A DNA stretch of 64,000 bases, from positions 1,612,001-1,676,000 of the forward strand of contig NZ_CP022297.1 of assembly GCF_017310015.1 (NCBI RefSeq). The letters are read 5' to 3'. The position numbers and the translations under genes are program-made. Under the pieces are notes generated by a model. It saw only the letters and a list, made by a program, of their open reading frames with translations, was not told the DNA's origin and did no database searches. This DNA comes from Marinobacterium iners (GTDB taxonomy: Bacteria > Pseudomonadota > Gammaproteobacteria > Pseudomonadales > Balneatricaceae). Positions 18,448 through 26,213 of the stretch are shown here, one piece after another. Every line of letters begins with the position of its first letter. The first letter of the stretch is position 1.

Positions 18448-19872
18448 ATGGCAAACGTATCAGGCATCGTAAAATCCGCTCGTAAAATCATGCGCCAGGA
18501 CACTGGCACCGGCAGCGACGAGCTGCGCATCCTGCAATTGGGCTGGATGCTGTTTCTAAAAATTTTTAGTGACAAGGACAAAGAGCTGGAGTTGATGGAC
18601 GACAACTATACATCGCCCATTCCCGCTGAACTGCACTGGGACGAATGGGCCGGGGATGACGAAGGCATGACCGGTGACGAGCTGTTGAAGTTTGTCGATC
18701 GCAAGCTGTTCCCGACCCTGTCGGAAATAGACCTCTCCAGCGGCAATCGCCGTGCTGTATTGGTGCATGAAGTATTTGCCAACAACTACAACTACATGAA
18801 GTCCGGCATTCATCTGCGGCAGGTGATCAACAAGCTGAACGAAATCGACTTCAACAACAGCAAAGACCTGCACTTGTTCGGCCAGATCTATGAAACCTTC
18901 CTGAGCGAACTGCAAAGCGCCGGCACTCTGGGCGAGTTTTATACTCCACGCGCTGTAACCCAGTTTATGACTGAAATGGTTAATCCCGCTCACGGCGAGA
19001 CCGTGCTTGACCCCGCCTGTGGCACCGGTGGCTTCCTGACAGCGGTGATTGAACACCTGAAGGCCAGTGCCAGCACGGTGGCCGAGCGCGAAGCCATTGC
19101 CCACAATGTGCGCGGCTGGGAATACAAACCCTTGCCCTACATGCTGGCCAACACCAACCTGATCCTGCACGACATCATCACCCCCAGCATCCAGTTTGGT
19201 GACTCGCTGCAACGGCCCTTGAGCGAATATACGCGCAAAGACCGGGTAGACGTGATCATCGCCAATCCGCCCTTTGGTGGCGTGGTTTCCAACAATAATG
19301 AGAACAACTTCCCGCAAACCTACCGCACCAAGGAATCGGCAGACCTGTTTTTGATTCTGATGATCCACTTGCTCAAGGACGGTGGCCGCGCTGCCATTGT
19401 CTTGCCCGATGGTTCCCTTACCGGTGATGGCGTCAAACAACGCATCCGCCAAAAACTGCTGGAAGACTGTAACCTGCACACCATCGTGCGCCTGCCCAAC
19501 TCCGTGTTTCAGCCCTATGCCTCGGTGGCCACCAACCTGCTGTTTTTTACCAAGGGCGAGCCGACCCAGAACATCTGGTATTACGAGCACAAATTGCCGG
19601 AAGGTTACAAGGCCTATTCTAAAACCAAGCCGATTCAATTAGCCGAGTTCGAGACCCTGAAAAGTTGGTGGGCAAACCGTGAAGCCAACGAGCAGGCGTG
19701 GCAGGTGAATATCGACACCATCAAGGCCAACGGCTACAACCTCGACATCAAAAACCCGCACCGCGCCGAGGAAGAAAAGCAGCACAGCAGTACCGAACTG
19801 CTAGACCTGTTGCATCAGTCCTTTGCTAAGGGAGATGAATTGCTGGAGCAATTGCGGAAGGAGTTGGTGTAG
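18448..19872 (+). CDS. hsdM: Type I restriction-modification M subunit HsdM
   Basis: A 474-aa N6-adenine methyltransferase. The HsdM_N helical domain (about residues 1-130) is followed by the AdoMet motif DPACGTGGFL (D188) and the catalytic NPPFGG (N273). The ATG at 18448, one base after the upstream stop, gives MANVSGIVKSARKIM, the usual family start; the frame is open upstream but overlaps the preceding gene. It modifies the host site together with HsdS and is also needed for cleavage. The hsdS GTG start overlaps its TAG stop. Confidence 0.95.
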   Translation: MANVSGIVKSARKIMRQDTGTGSDELRILQLGWMLFLKIFSDKDKELELMDDNYTSPIPAELHWDEWAGDDEGMTGDELLKFVDRKLFPTLSEIDLSSGNRRAVLVHEVFANNYNYMKSGIHLRQVINKLNEIDFNNSKDLHLFGQIYETFLSELQSAGTLGEFYTPRAVTQFMTEMVNPAHGETVLDPACGTGGFLTAVIEHLKASASTVAEREAIAHNVRGWEYKPLPYMLANTNLILHDIITPSIQFGDSLQRPLSEYTRKDRVDVIIANPPFGGVVSNNNENNFPQTYRTKESADLFLILMIHLLKDGGRAAIVLPDGSLTGDGVKQRIRQKLLEDCNLHTIVRLPNSVFQPYASVATNLLFFTKGEPTQNIWYYEHKLPEGYKAYSKTKPIQLAEFETLKSWWANREANEQAWQVNIDTIKANGYNLDIKNPHRAEEEKQHSSTELLDLLHQSFAKGDELLEQLRKELV

Positions 19873-20957
19873 TGGCTGTTTGGAAAAAAGTAAAAGTTGG
19901 AGACTTCCTTTTTGAACGTGAGGGGAGGTATAAGCCTGATGCAAAGGAAATTCAAGGGCTCCAGCGGATAGACAAAATTGATTTCTCTGGGAATTTTCAC
20001 GTCGCAAACAAGCCCAGTAAAACGGACATGATCCTGATTAAATCGGGCGATTTGGTCATTTCAGGAATCAACGTTGCTAAAGGTGCCTTGGGCGTGTATC
20101 ACGGTGACGCTGATGTCACAGCGACCATTCACTACTCATCGTATACCTTTGATGAAAGCAAAGTCAGTGTTGAGTTTTTCAAGCGCTTTCTGAAGTCGCC
20201 AATCTTTATTCAATTGCTGAAAGAGCAGGTGAAAGGTGGCATTAAAACCGAAATAAAACCCAAACATCTTTTGCCGCTTGAAATCATGTTGCCAGATATA
20301 GATGAGCAACTATCTATTCTCAGTCAGTTTCAACGTATTGAAAATGAAGATGCTGAATTGAAACATGAACTAACCCATCAACAAGTCCTGCTGAAAAAAC
20401 TGCGCCAACAGATTTTGCAGGAAGCCATTGAAGGCAAACTCACCGCCGGCTGGCGAGCTCAAAACCCCGATGTGGAACCGGCCAGCGAACTACTCAAGCG
20501 CATCGCCGCCGAAAAAGCGCAACTGGTTAAAGAGAAAAAAATCAAAGCGCAGAAACCAATGACAGCGATAACGGACGATGAAAAGACGTTTGAACTTCCA
20601 GAGGGTTGGGAGTGGTGCCGGTTGGGGGACGTTGCAGAAATCAAGGTTGGTGCAACACCAGACCGAAATAATCCTGAGTATTGGGGTGGGACGATACATT
20701 GGGTGTCAAGCGGCGAAGTCGCCAATAATTATATTGGCAATACGAGAGAGAAAATAACTCACAAAGCATTAGGCGAATCATCCGCAAGGATAAATCCAAA
20801 AGGGAGTGTTCTCGTCGCCATGATAGGGCAGGGAAAAACGAGAGGGCAGACCGCAATCCTGAATATTGACGCGGCCACTAACCAAAACGTATGTGCAATT
20901 CGACCGCATGATGGAATTATTCCTGAAATTGTCTGGTATTTTTTCTTGTCTCGTTAT
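19872..20957 (+). pseudogene. hsdS: hsdS 5' part, type I specificity subunit interrupted by IS1380
   Basis: The first 362 codons of the specificity subunit. The first target-recognition domain spans about residues 1-160. The central conserved helix region (LLKKLRQQILQEAIEGKL, near 175-195) follows, then the second recognition domain, opening at ELPEGWEWCRLGDV. The frame ends in FFLSRY at the insertion point and then reads six codons of IS sequence to a stop at 20973-20975. The GTG start overlaps the hsdM stop. The C-terminal coil that completes the MTase assembly is missing, so the trimer is probably inactive as it stands. The 3' part lies at 22616-22912. Confidence 0.93.
20953..20957. repeat. 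Left target-site duplication GTTAT
   Basis: GTTAT immediately left of the IS, duplicated at 22611-22615. The 5-bp length suits an IS1380-family insertion. Confidence 0.88.
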
Positions 20958-20973
20958 CCTGATTCCGTGACTT
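20958..20973. repeat. IS left terminal inverted repeat
   Basis: CCTGATTCCGTGACTT matches the reverse complement of the right end at 13 of 16 positions. Confidence 0.88.
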
Positions 20974-21070
20974 AAAACTCAGCTTCGCATCTCCACACAC
21001 CTGTAACCACGCGGCCTGCGGCGGTAATATGGACGCCATTCTCGATTCACCCAGACAGTGATATCTGACT

Positions 21071-22375
21071 ATGCGTACCTTCAAGCTGGAACAGTCCAAA
21101 ACCGAGATTATCACACCCCACGGCGGTCTGGCGCTGGTTGGCCACAGTGTCAACAGAATGACCTCCCTGGCCAAAACCTCGCGCGCCATCGTCAAGCGCC
21201 ATGGCATCGCTAACATCGATCTTATTCGCACCTACCTGGGGTTGATTTGCCTTGGCAAGAGCGACTTCGAAGCGGTCGAGCACGCACGCCATGACCCCTT
21301 CTTTAAAGCGGCCATGGGCATCAAGCAATCACCTTCATCCGCTCGGCTGCGTCAGCGTTTTGATGAAGATGCCTGCGCACTGATCCCGTTGTTGGATGAA
21401 GCCAGTGTCGAGTTTCTGTGTAATGCGTCGGTGCCTGTCGGCACGCTTGCCACCGGTCACGCGCCGCTGGATATAGACGTATTCCCCATGGACAACAGCA
21501 ACACTAAAAAAGAGGGCGTGGCCTACACCTACAAGGGGCATGACGGCTACGCCCCCATCGCGGCCTACCTGGGCACGGAGGGCTGGTGTCTGGGCTGTGA
21601 GCTGCGACCGGGTAACCAACACGCCAACAAGGAGTTTATCCACACCCTCGACCGGGTGCTGCCTCGGGTCCGTCAGCTGACCGATGCACCGCTACTGGTA
21701 CGGCTTGACAGTGCCCATGATGCCGCCGAGAACCGCGCGTACTTCCGTACGCACGGGGTGGACTATCTGATCAAGTGGAACCCTCGCTCACAAGACGGTT
21801 TGGCCTGGGTGGACAAGGCTCATGCTGCCGGCGCACTCTGGTGCCATACCCGGCCGGGCAAAATGGAAACGCTGGTGAGCGAATCGCTGGATGGCACTGA
21901 CGACCGCCTGATCGTCAAGGTGACGGTGCGCCACAGTGACAGTACAGGGCAGCTGTTCCTGGAGCCCGAGGTGAGCCTGGAAGGCTGGATGACTTCGCTC
22001 AAGCCGGACGCGGCGGATCATGCCAAGGTGATTGCGCTCTACCAGGATCACGCCACCAGCGAACAGTTCCACAGTGAGTTCAAGACTGATCTGGATCTCG
22101 AACGTTTGCCGTCAGGGAAGTTCGATACCAACGACCTGGTCATGGCGTTTGCCGTACTGGGCTACAACATATTGCGCTGGATGGGACAGCACGCACTGCT
22201 GGGACCGGATGCGCCGGTGCGTCATCCGGCCAAACGTCGGCGGCTAAAAACCGTCATGCAGGAGCTGATGTATATGGCCTGCCGCCTGGTCAGCAGCGGC
22301 CGCCGTCTTTACCTGCGTTTTGGCCAACATTGCCCCGGGTTCAGGGCGTTCGGTTGCATCTACGAGTCGGTCTGA
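21071..22375 (+). CDS. IS1380-family DDE transposase
   Basis: A 434-aa transposase of the IS1380 group, intact. The acidic residues are likely those in VFPMDNSNT, in LVRLDSAHDA (the family's R-x-DS-A block) and in TSEQFHSEFKTDLDLERLPS. Length and motif order match the family, and the C-terminus FGCIYESV is close to the usual end. It catalyses cut-and-paste movement of the element that splits hsdS. No strong ribosome-binding site precedes the ATG, which may keep expression low. Confidence 0.93.
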   Translation: MRTFKLEQSKTEIITPHGGLALVGHSVNRMTSLAKTSRAIVKRHGIANIDLIRTYLGLICLGKSDFEAVEHARHDPFFKAAMGIKQSPSSARLRQRFDEDACALIPLLDEASVEFLCNASVPVGTLATGHAPLDIDVFPMDNSNTKKEGVAYTYKGHDGYAPIAAYLGTEGWCLGCELRPGNQHANKEFIHTLDRVLPRVRQLTDAPLLVRLDSAHDAAENRAYFRTHGVDYLIKWNPRSQDGLAWVDKAHAAGALWCHTRPGKMETLVSESLDGTDDRLIVKVTVRHSDSTGQLFLEPEVSLEGWMTSLKPDAADHAKVIALYQDHATSEQFHSEFKTDLDLERLPSGKFDTNDLVMAFAVLGYNILRWMGQHALLGPDAPVRHPAKRRRLKTVMQELMYMACRLVSSGRRLYLRFGQHCPGFRAFGCIYESV

Positions 22376-22594
22376 TCCACTCGGCTTAACTCACCTCGTT
22401 CAACCGCCAAGCCACAAAGCGCCATGCATGGCAGGATGTTTTGTGGTTCCCGATAGCATTCAGAGCAAAAAAACGTCGGAGAAGACGGTGAATGATGCTG
22501 CAGTAGCGCAGATGCGGCGGCAGAATCCGGATAAGATCGAGCGGTGTTAAAGAATGTGGTTATATTCAATGCGGTGGCACGGCAATAGCAGATG

Positions 22595-22610
22595 AATTCA
22601 CTGATTCAGG
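22595..22610. repeat. IS right terminal inverted repeat
   Basis: Read on the minus strand it is CCTGAATCAGTGAATT, 13 of 16 identical to the left end. Confidence 0.88.
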
Positions 22611-22615
22611 GTTAT
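22611..22615. repeat. Right target-site duplication GTTAT
   Basis: Second copy of the 5-bp duplication that flanks the IS. Confidence 0.88.
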
Positions 22616-22912
22616 GAAAAAACACGGAGCGGCGCATCAGGAGGAAACCAACCAGCTCTGAACGGAATTAAAATCCGAAACACTGTATTCGGACTGCCTT
22701 CGATAGCTGAGGCTAACGAGATCATTCAAAAGTTACGAGACATGGAATGCCTAATCAATCAAATTGAAAGTCAAATAATCAAAAATAAAACCCATGCCAA
22801 TCAGCTAATGCAGGCGATATTAAAAGAAGCCTTTAGCCATAACCGCGAATCCGAATCCACGGCGGTAAAGAGCAAAGCCGGCGCTGATACCCCGGAGGTC
22901 GCAGGTGCTTAA
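22616..22912 (+). pseudogene. hsdS: hsdS 3' part, type I specificity subunit
   Basis: 98 residues completing HsdS. The section starts EKTRSGASGGNQPALNG, the conserved end of the second recognition domain, followed by a helical coil with IESQIIKNKTHANQLMQAIL. It is in frame with the 5' part once the IS and one duplication copy are removed. As it stands, an ATG at 22592 inside the IS end could start a 106-residue fragment. The stop overlaps the kwaA start by 8 bases, which ties the type I and Kiwa genes into one transcript. Confidence 0.92.
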
Positions 22913-23474
22913 CCGGCTTGCCAAGCTGGCGCTGGTATCCACGGCATTGGCACCCATCTGCCTGACACTGTGGTTTGTTGAAATCAGCAGTGCTTGGCAG
23001 CGCGACGTGCCGTGGTCGGAGAATCTGGCAGACCATTGGCTGGTGGGCAGCGGCTATTTGCTAGCCGCGCTGGTTTTGAGTGGCCTGTGCTTTGGTCTGG
23101 TCTGGCTGTCGGCCTCGCGCTACGGGCTGGAGCGGTTGCCGGTGAAGATCAAATCGGTCAAAACTGTGGACAAGGAGATCGTCGGCTTTTTGCTGGTATA
23201 CCTGCTGCCGCTGATCAATCAGAGCCAGAGCACCATCAGCGTGCCGGTATTGGTGTTTGTGGCGGTGATCTTCTTCTTTATCGTCTACAACTCCCATGCC
23301 TACCACTTCAATCCCTTACTGGGTTTTTTTGGCTATCACTTCTTTGAAGTAACCATTGAGGGCGACATCACCTATGTGTTGATCACCCGCCAGAACATAA
23401 CCGACTGCAAAGCCGTATCGCAGGTGGTGCAATTAACCGAATACATGATCCTGGATGCTAACCATGCAAAATAA
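22905..23474 (+). CDS. kwaA: Kiwa anti-phage membrane protein KwaA (putative)
   Basis: A 189-aa protein with four hydrophobic segments at about residues 7-27, 46-69, 91-106 and 112-129. A cytosolic tail holds FNPLLGFFGYHFFEVT and TYVLITR. Size, four-helix topology and the partner gene match KwaA of the two-gene Kiwa defence system, where the membrane protein is the infection sensor (family knowledge). The GTG start has a strong GGAGG at 22894-22898, six bases away, and lies inside the hsdS stop region. It could be made independently of hsdS translation but shares the transcript. Assignment is from memory of the family, not a search. Confidence 0.72.
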   Translation: MLNRLAKLALVSTALAPICLTLWFVEISSAWQRDVPWSENLADHWLVGSGYLLAALVLSGLCFGLVWLSASRYGLERLPVKIKSVKTVDKEIVGFLLVYLLPLINQSQSTISVPVLVFVAVIFFFIVYNSHAYHFNPLLGFFGYHFFEVTIEGDITYVLITRQNITDCKAVSQVVQLTEYMILDANHAK

Positions 23475-24360
23475 CAATAATCCCTCCAACCTGTTCGCTT
23501 TGGTGGACGATGAAGATACGCCCATCCGACGTATTCCACTGACTCCGGCTCTCAATACCGAACTGGCAAAACTCTTTGCCAAACAGCAGGCCGAACTACT
23601 TAACGACAGGCAGCCCATCGCCTTCACGGGCAGCTACAACGTGGATGAGGGCGAGATCTTTACCATTGCTGATTACCCGCTACCACCCGCCATCGGCCAG
23701 GCCATAGGCAATCCGCTCACTTGTCCAGTGCTGAATCTCACCACCGAAACGCACCGCATCAAAGCGCTGTTTAGCGGCACATGGTCAGCCGCCAACAAAA
23801 CAGTCAACTTTCAGGTCTTCGATGCTGGCAAGTTACTCAAGCGTGGCTTTACCCTGATAGGCAGCGGCGATACCTACAAAAAACTGGAAGAGCCGGGGCT
23901 GATATTGCAAGACAAACTGACAGCCCATTTCCATTACGGGACTCTACATTTCAGCTCCTATCACAATACCAAACGCTTTCTGGATCTGGCCGATTACTAC
24001 CGCGAAGCCACCGACACCGATCTGGACGATTTTGCTGCTACCGACCTCTTCGCCTTTGAAGACCAGGCGAGCTTCAAGGAGCAGGCTGACTCCATCATTC
24101 GCAAGAAAATTGCCCTGTTGCAAAAGAATGAAGTCCTGAAAGACCTCACTGTCGCTGATATCCAAACCGTCGCCAACAACTTCAATGCCGAACTGCCCGA
24201 AGAACACCATATCGGCATTACGGTCAACGATGACGGCAAACTGGTTATCCCGGAAGACAAGAAACAAATGAAAGAACTCATCCGTTTTTTAGACGAGGAC
24301 TATGTAACGGCGCCGTTAACGAAGCGAAAATGCCTTACCAACTCCAAGCAGTATCTGTGA
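23464..24360 (+). CDS. kwaB: Kiwa anti-phage effector KwaB, DUF4868 (putative)
   Basis: A 298-aa soluble protein, recognised as DUF4868 by its C-terminal half: DDGKLVIPEDKKQMKELIRF, FLDEDYVTAPLTKRK and the closing TNSKQYL. KwaB is the cytosolic partner of KwaA in Kiwa. The ATG at 23464 overlaps the kwaA stop; another in-frame ATG lies at 23455, so the start is uncertain by three residues. No frameshift or truncation is visible, so the Kiwa pair looks intact even though the upstream hsdS is disrupted. Last gene of the defence operon. Confidence 0.78.
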   Translation: MQNNNNPSNLFALVDDEDTPIRRIPLTPALNTELAKLFAKQQAELLNDRQPIAFTGSYNVDEGEIFTIADYPLPPAIGQAIGNPLTCPVLNLTTETHRIKALFSGTWSAANKTVNFQVFDAGKLLKRGFTLIGSGDTYKKLEEPGLILQDKLTAHFHYGTLHFSSYHNTKRFLDLADYYREATDTDLDDFAATDLFAFEDQASFKEQADSIIRKKIALLQKNEVLKDLTVADIQTVANNFNAELPEEHHIGITVNDDGKLVIPEDKKQMKELIRFLDEDYVTAPLTKRKCLTNSKQYL

Positions 24361-24489
24361 TCCGCTGATGGAAAGGGCATATTACAAGCGCATGTTGTCG
24401 GAAGATAACAGCCACTACGCGGCTCGAACCTTTTAAGCTACGCTTATTTCGTCCGGTGTGCAAAGCGTTAACCCTTCCAGCCATCCCAC

Positions 24490-24517
24490 TTGCATAACTC
24501 CGTCAATGACGTATATT
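24490..24517 (+). promoter_or_regulatory. Candidate promoter/operator of the HigB2-like TA pair
   Basis: TTGCAT (24490-24495) and TATATT (24512-24517) are 16 bases apart. The -10 box lies only 7 bases before the toxin ATG, so the transcript would be nearly leaderless. An inverted ATGAC (24506-24510) and GTCAT (24522-24526) straddles the -10 box and could be the antitoxin operator. Confidence 0.4.
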
Positions 24518-24524
24518 GGTGGTC

Positions 24525-24839
24525 ATGTTTACCATCATCGAAACCCCTACATTCGAAGTAGATGCCAGAAAAATCTGGACTGAGGACGAACGGAACGCGT
24601 TCTTCGCCTGGTTGGCAGCCAATCCGGAAATTGGCGACCCAATTCCTGGTAGCGGCGGTTGTAGAAAAGTTCGATGGTCGGTAGCGGGTTCAGGGAAGCG
24701 TGGTGGGGTGCGAGTCATCTACTTCACCAGGTTGGCTAATGGCGAGATCTGGTTATTGGTGATCTACAAAAAGGCCGTTAAGGAAAACATACCCGCGCAT
24801 ATCCTGAAGTCGATACGTGAGGTACTGGAAAATGAGTGA
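24525..24839 (+). CDS. RelE/HigB2-family toxin
   Basis: A 104-aa RelE-superfamily toxin of the HigB2 subgroup, with the conserved core GSGGCRKVRWSVAGSGKRGG followed by VRVIYFTRLANGEIWLL and a C-terminal helix. The family cleaves ribosome-associated mRNA. The ATG at 24525 gives MFTIIETPTF, the usual start; a GTG nine bases upstream is less likely. The toxin precedes its antitoxin and overlaps it by 8 bases, the order typical of HigBA. It appears full length. Confidence 0.88.
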   Translation: MFTIIETPTFEVDARKIWTEDERNAFFAWLAANPEIGDPIPGSGGCRKVRWSVAGSGKRGGVRVIYFTRLANGEIWLLVIYKKAVKENIPAHILKSIREVLENE

Positions 24840-25131
24840 TGAGACCCTGAGTGCAGAGGAGCTTGGCAACAAGTTGCTCCAGTCTGTTAAGGAGATGAAG
24901 ACAGGCAAAGCGGCGAGAATCAGTCGCGTTGAGCCTAACGAGGTTGCAGAGGCGCGCGGCAAAACTGGGCTAACCCAGATTGAGTTTGCTGAGGTACTGC
25001 ATATTTCTCCACGTACCTTGCAGGAATGGGAGCAAGGTCGACGGAAACCTTCTGGTCCGGCAAAGGCGCTCATCGAGATTGCGTTTCGCCATCCAGAGAT
25101 TATTCGGGAAGATCTCGAGCTTAGGGGTTAA
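24832..25131 (+). CDS. XRE-family antitoxin (HigA2/NadS-like)
   Basis: A 99-aa helix-turn-helix antitoxin with TGLTQIEFAEVLHISPRTLQ as the XRE motif and EWEQGRRKPSGPAKALI, a hallmark of the NadS/HigA2 group. It neutralises the upstream RelE-like toxin and probably represses the pair. The ATG at 24832 lies inside the toxin's end (8-base overlap). The pair looks intact. Confidence 0.9.
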   Translation: MSDETLSAEELGNKLLQSVKEMKTGKAARISRVEPNEVAEARGKTGLTQIEFAEVLHISPRTLQEWEQGRRKPSGPAKALIEIAFRHPEIIREDLELRG

Positions 25132-25165
25132 CCCGTTTTTGCATGGACGAGGCCATTAAAAATTT

Positions 25166-25187
25166 TGAATGCTCTTCAAGACGGGGC
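25166..25187. repeat. 22-bp imperfect direct repeat, copy 1
   Basis: A TGAAtGCTCTTCaAGACGGG-type sequence, 20 of 22 bases identical to 26046-26067. This copy overlaps the stop codon of the orphan antitoxin. The two copies bracket the orphan antitoxin and YefM-YoeB. Confidence 0.6.
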
Positions 25188-25394
25188 CGCTATCTGTTGC
25201 ATCAGGTCTCGGTTCTGAAGGACGTGGAGAGTTTCTTGCTCTTTTCCCCAGTCTTCAGCACTCACGATCACGAAAGCCTCTCCGGCACGACGTGTCACCT
25301 TTAGGGGCTCATGTTTACTAATAACCTGTTCTACAAGGCTTTTCAGGTTGTCCATGAACTTGTTTACACTGGCGTTAGCTGAAATAATCAACAT
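25176..25394 (-). CDS. Orphan Phd/YefM-family antitoxin
   Basis: A 72-aa antitoxin-like protein: MLIISANASVNKFM start, HEPLKVTRRAGEAFVIVS core and EDWGKEQETLHVL, the Phd/YefM fold with its DNA-binding N-terminal half. No toxin follows it on the minus strand, so it is a solitary antitoxin. It is divergent from a complete YefM-YoeB pair 69 bases away. An ATG at 25412 would add six residues but overlaps a TACATGT motif. It may be a remnant or an anti-addiction gene (inference). Confidence 0.7.
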   Translation of the reverse strand: MLIISANASVNKFMDNLKSLVEQVISKHEPLKVTRRAGEAFVIVSAEDWGKEQETLHVLQNRDLMQQIAAPS

Positions 25395-25454
25395 GTCCCT
25401 TATGTTGTACATGTTAGGTTTGAAGGCTATACTTGTCCTGTAAAGCGTACATGT
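25391..25454. promoter_or_regulatory. Candidate shared YefM-type operators
   Basis: The divergent gap holds ACATGT at 25391-25396, TGTACATGT at 25406-25414 and GTACATGT at 25447-25454. YefM of E. coli recognises TGTACA-core palindromes (family knowledge), so both antitoxin genes may be controlled from here. Confidence 0.45.
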
Positions 25455-25463
25455 GGAGGTCGT

Positions 25464-25718
25464 ATGAGAATTGTGTCTTTTACGGAAGCAAGAAATAGTC
25501 TGAAAGCGGTTTTGGATTCCGTCGTTAATGACGCAGATACAGCAATCATTACTCGCCGTGATTCGGAAGATGCTGTTGTTATGTCGTTAGACTACTACAA
25601 CAGTCTGATGGAAACGGTGCACTTGCTGCGTTCACCTGCAAATGCTGACCATTTGAATCGCTCAATCGAACAATTCAAAGCAGGCAAGGTAACCTGCAGA
25701 GACTTGATTGATGAGTAG
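25464..25718 (+). CDS. yefM: Antitoxin YefM
   Basis: An 84-aa antitoxin close to E. coli YefM: SFTEARNSLKAVLDSV at the start, ITRRDSEDAVVMSLDYYNSL in the core and the tell-tale HLLRSPANADHL. The C-terminal tail that wraps YoeB is present. GGAGG at 25455-25459 precedes the ATG. It overlaps yoeB by 8 bases. Confidence 0.93.
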   Translation: MRIVSFTEARNSLKAVLDSVVNDADTAIITRRDSEDAVVMSLDYYNSLMETVHLLRSPANADHLNRSIEQFKAGKVTCRDLIDE

Positions 25719-25974
25719 TCGTTTACTGTCATGGACTGACGAATCCTGGAGCGATTACCTTTATTGGCAAACCCAGGACAAAAAAACGCTCAAACGAATA
25801 AACAAGCTTATAAGCGATGTCAGGCGCTCACCGTTTGAAGGTATTGGTAAGCCAGAGCAGCTAAAGGAGAACTTGGCTGGTTTTTGGTCCCGACGAATAG
25901 ATGATACGAATCGATTGGTCTACGCAGTTGATGATAAAGCGATTACGATCATCTCGTGTCGTTACCACTATTGA
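25711..25974 (+). CDS. yoeB: mRNA interferase toxin YoeB
   Basis: An 87-aa toxin with the YoeB signature throughout: SDYLYWQTQDKKTLKRIN, SPFEGIGKPEQLKENL, FWSRRIDDTNRLVYAV and the terminal SCRYHY with the catalytic His-Tyr pair. The general base Glu and Arg of the family are present, so it appears active. It binds the 50S subunit interface and cleaves mRNA in the A site. The ATG at 25711 is preferred over TTG at 25708. Confidence 0.95.
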   Translation: MSSRLLSWTDESWSDYLYWQTQDKKTLKRINKLISDVRRSPFEGIGKPEQLKENLAGFWSRRIDDTNRLVYAVDDKAITIISCRYHY

Positions 25975-26045
25975 ATTCGGCTCTTGTCCAGGATAGCCAA
26001 TGCTTTGCTGTACCGGAAAATAACTCGCTTTAGTTCGTCATTTTC

Positions 26046-26067
26046 TGAACGCTCTTCGAGACGGGGC
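26046..26067. repeat. 22-bp imperfect direct repeat, copy 2
   Basis: Second copy of the repeat at 25166-25187, with two differences. It lies in the 239-base gap between yoeB and rimO, which holds no gene. Confidence 0.6.
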
Positions 26068-26145
26068 TGGTTGCAGGCGGTGACCGGCTCCGAATCATGA
26101 TGACAGGCGAGTCGTCGGTGTTAGGATTCTTCCACCGCTTTGCGC

Positions 26146-26151
26146 TATAAT
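26146..26151 (+). promoter_or_regulatory. Candidate -10 box for rimO
   Basis: A perfect TATAAT 62 bases before the rimO ATG. No convincing -35 box lies at standard spacing; TTAGGA at 26121-26126 is 19 bases away. Confidence 0.35.
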
Positions 26152-26213
26152 CGCGCCTTTCTTAACCCCTGTCGGCGCTCGCCCTCAGGCTCAATCCTGA
26201 ACAGTTGATCCCT

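Larger units (their letters stand above)
20958..22610 (+). mobile_element. IS1380-family insertion sequence in hsdS
   Basis: A complete 1653-bp element defined by terminal inverted repeats starting CCTGA, a 5-bp GTTAT duplication on both sides, and one intact transposase gene. About 113 bases precede the transposase and 235 follow it; neither holds another gene. Removing the element and one duplication copy joins TAT at 20955-20957 to GAA at 22616 in frame, restoring FFLSRYEKTRSGASGG and a 460-codon hsdS. The clean ends suggest a recent insertion. It may be polar on kwaA and kwaB downstream. Confidence 0.93.

Noticed and set aside
24465..24475. GCGTTAACCC near the HigB2-like genes as a second integron core
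   Set aside because: GTTAACC breaks the GTTRRRY rule and no paired arms flank it.
13191..26213. Direct repeats at the outer edges of the defence island as phage or ICE attachment sites
   Set aside because: No matching sequence was found between 13190-13330 and 25975-26150, and no integrase or tRNA gene is present.
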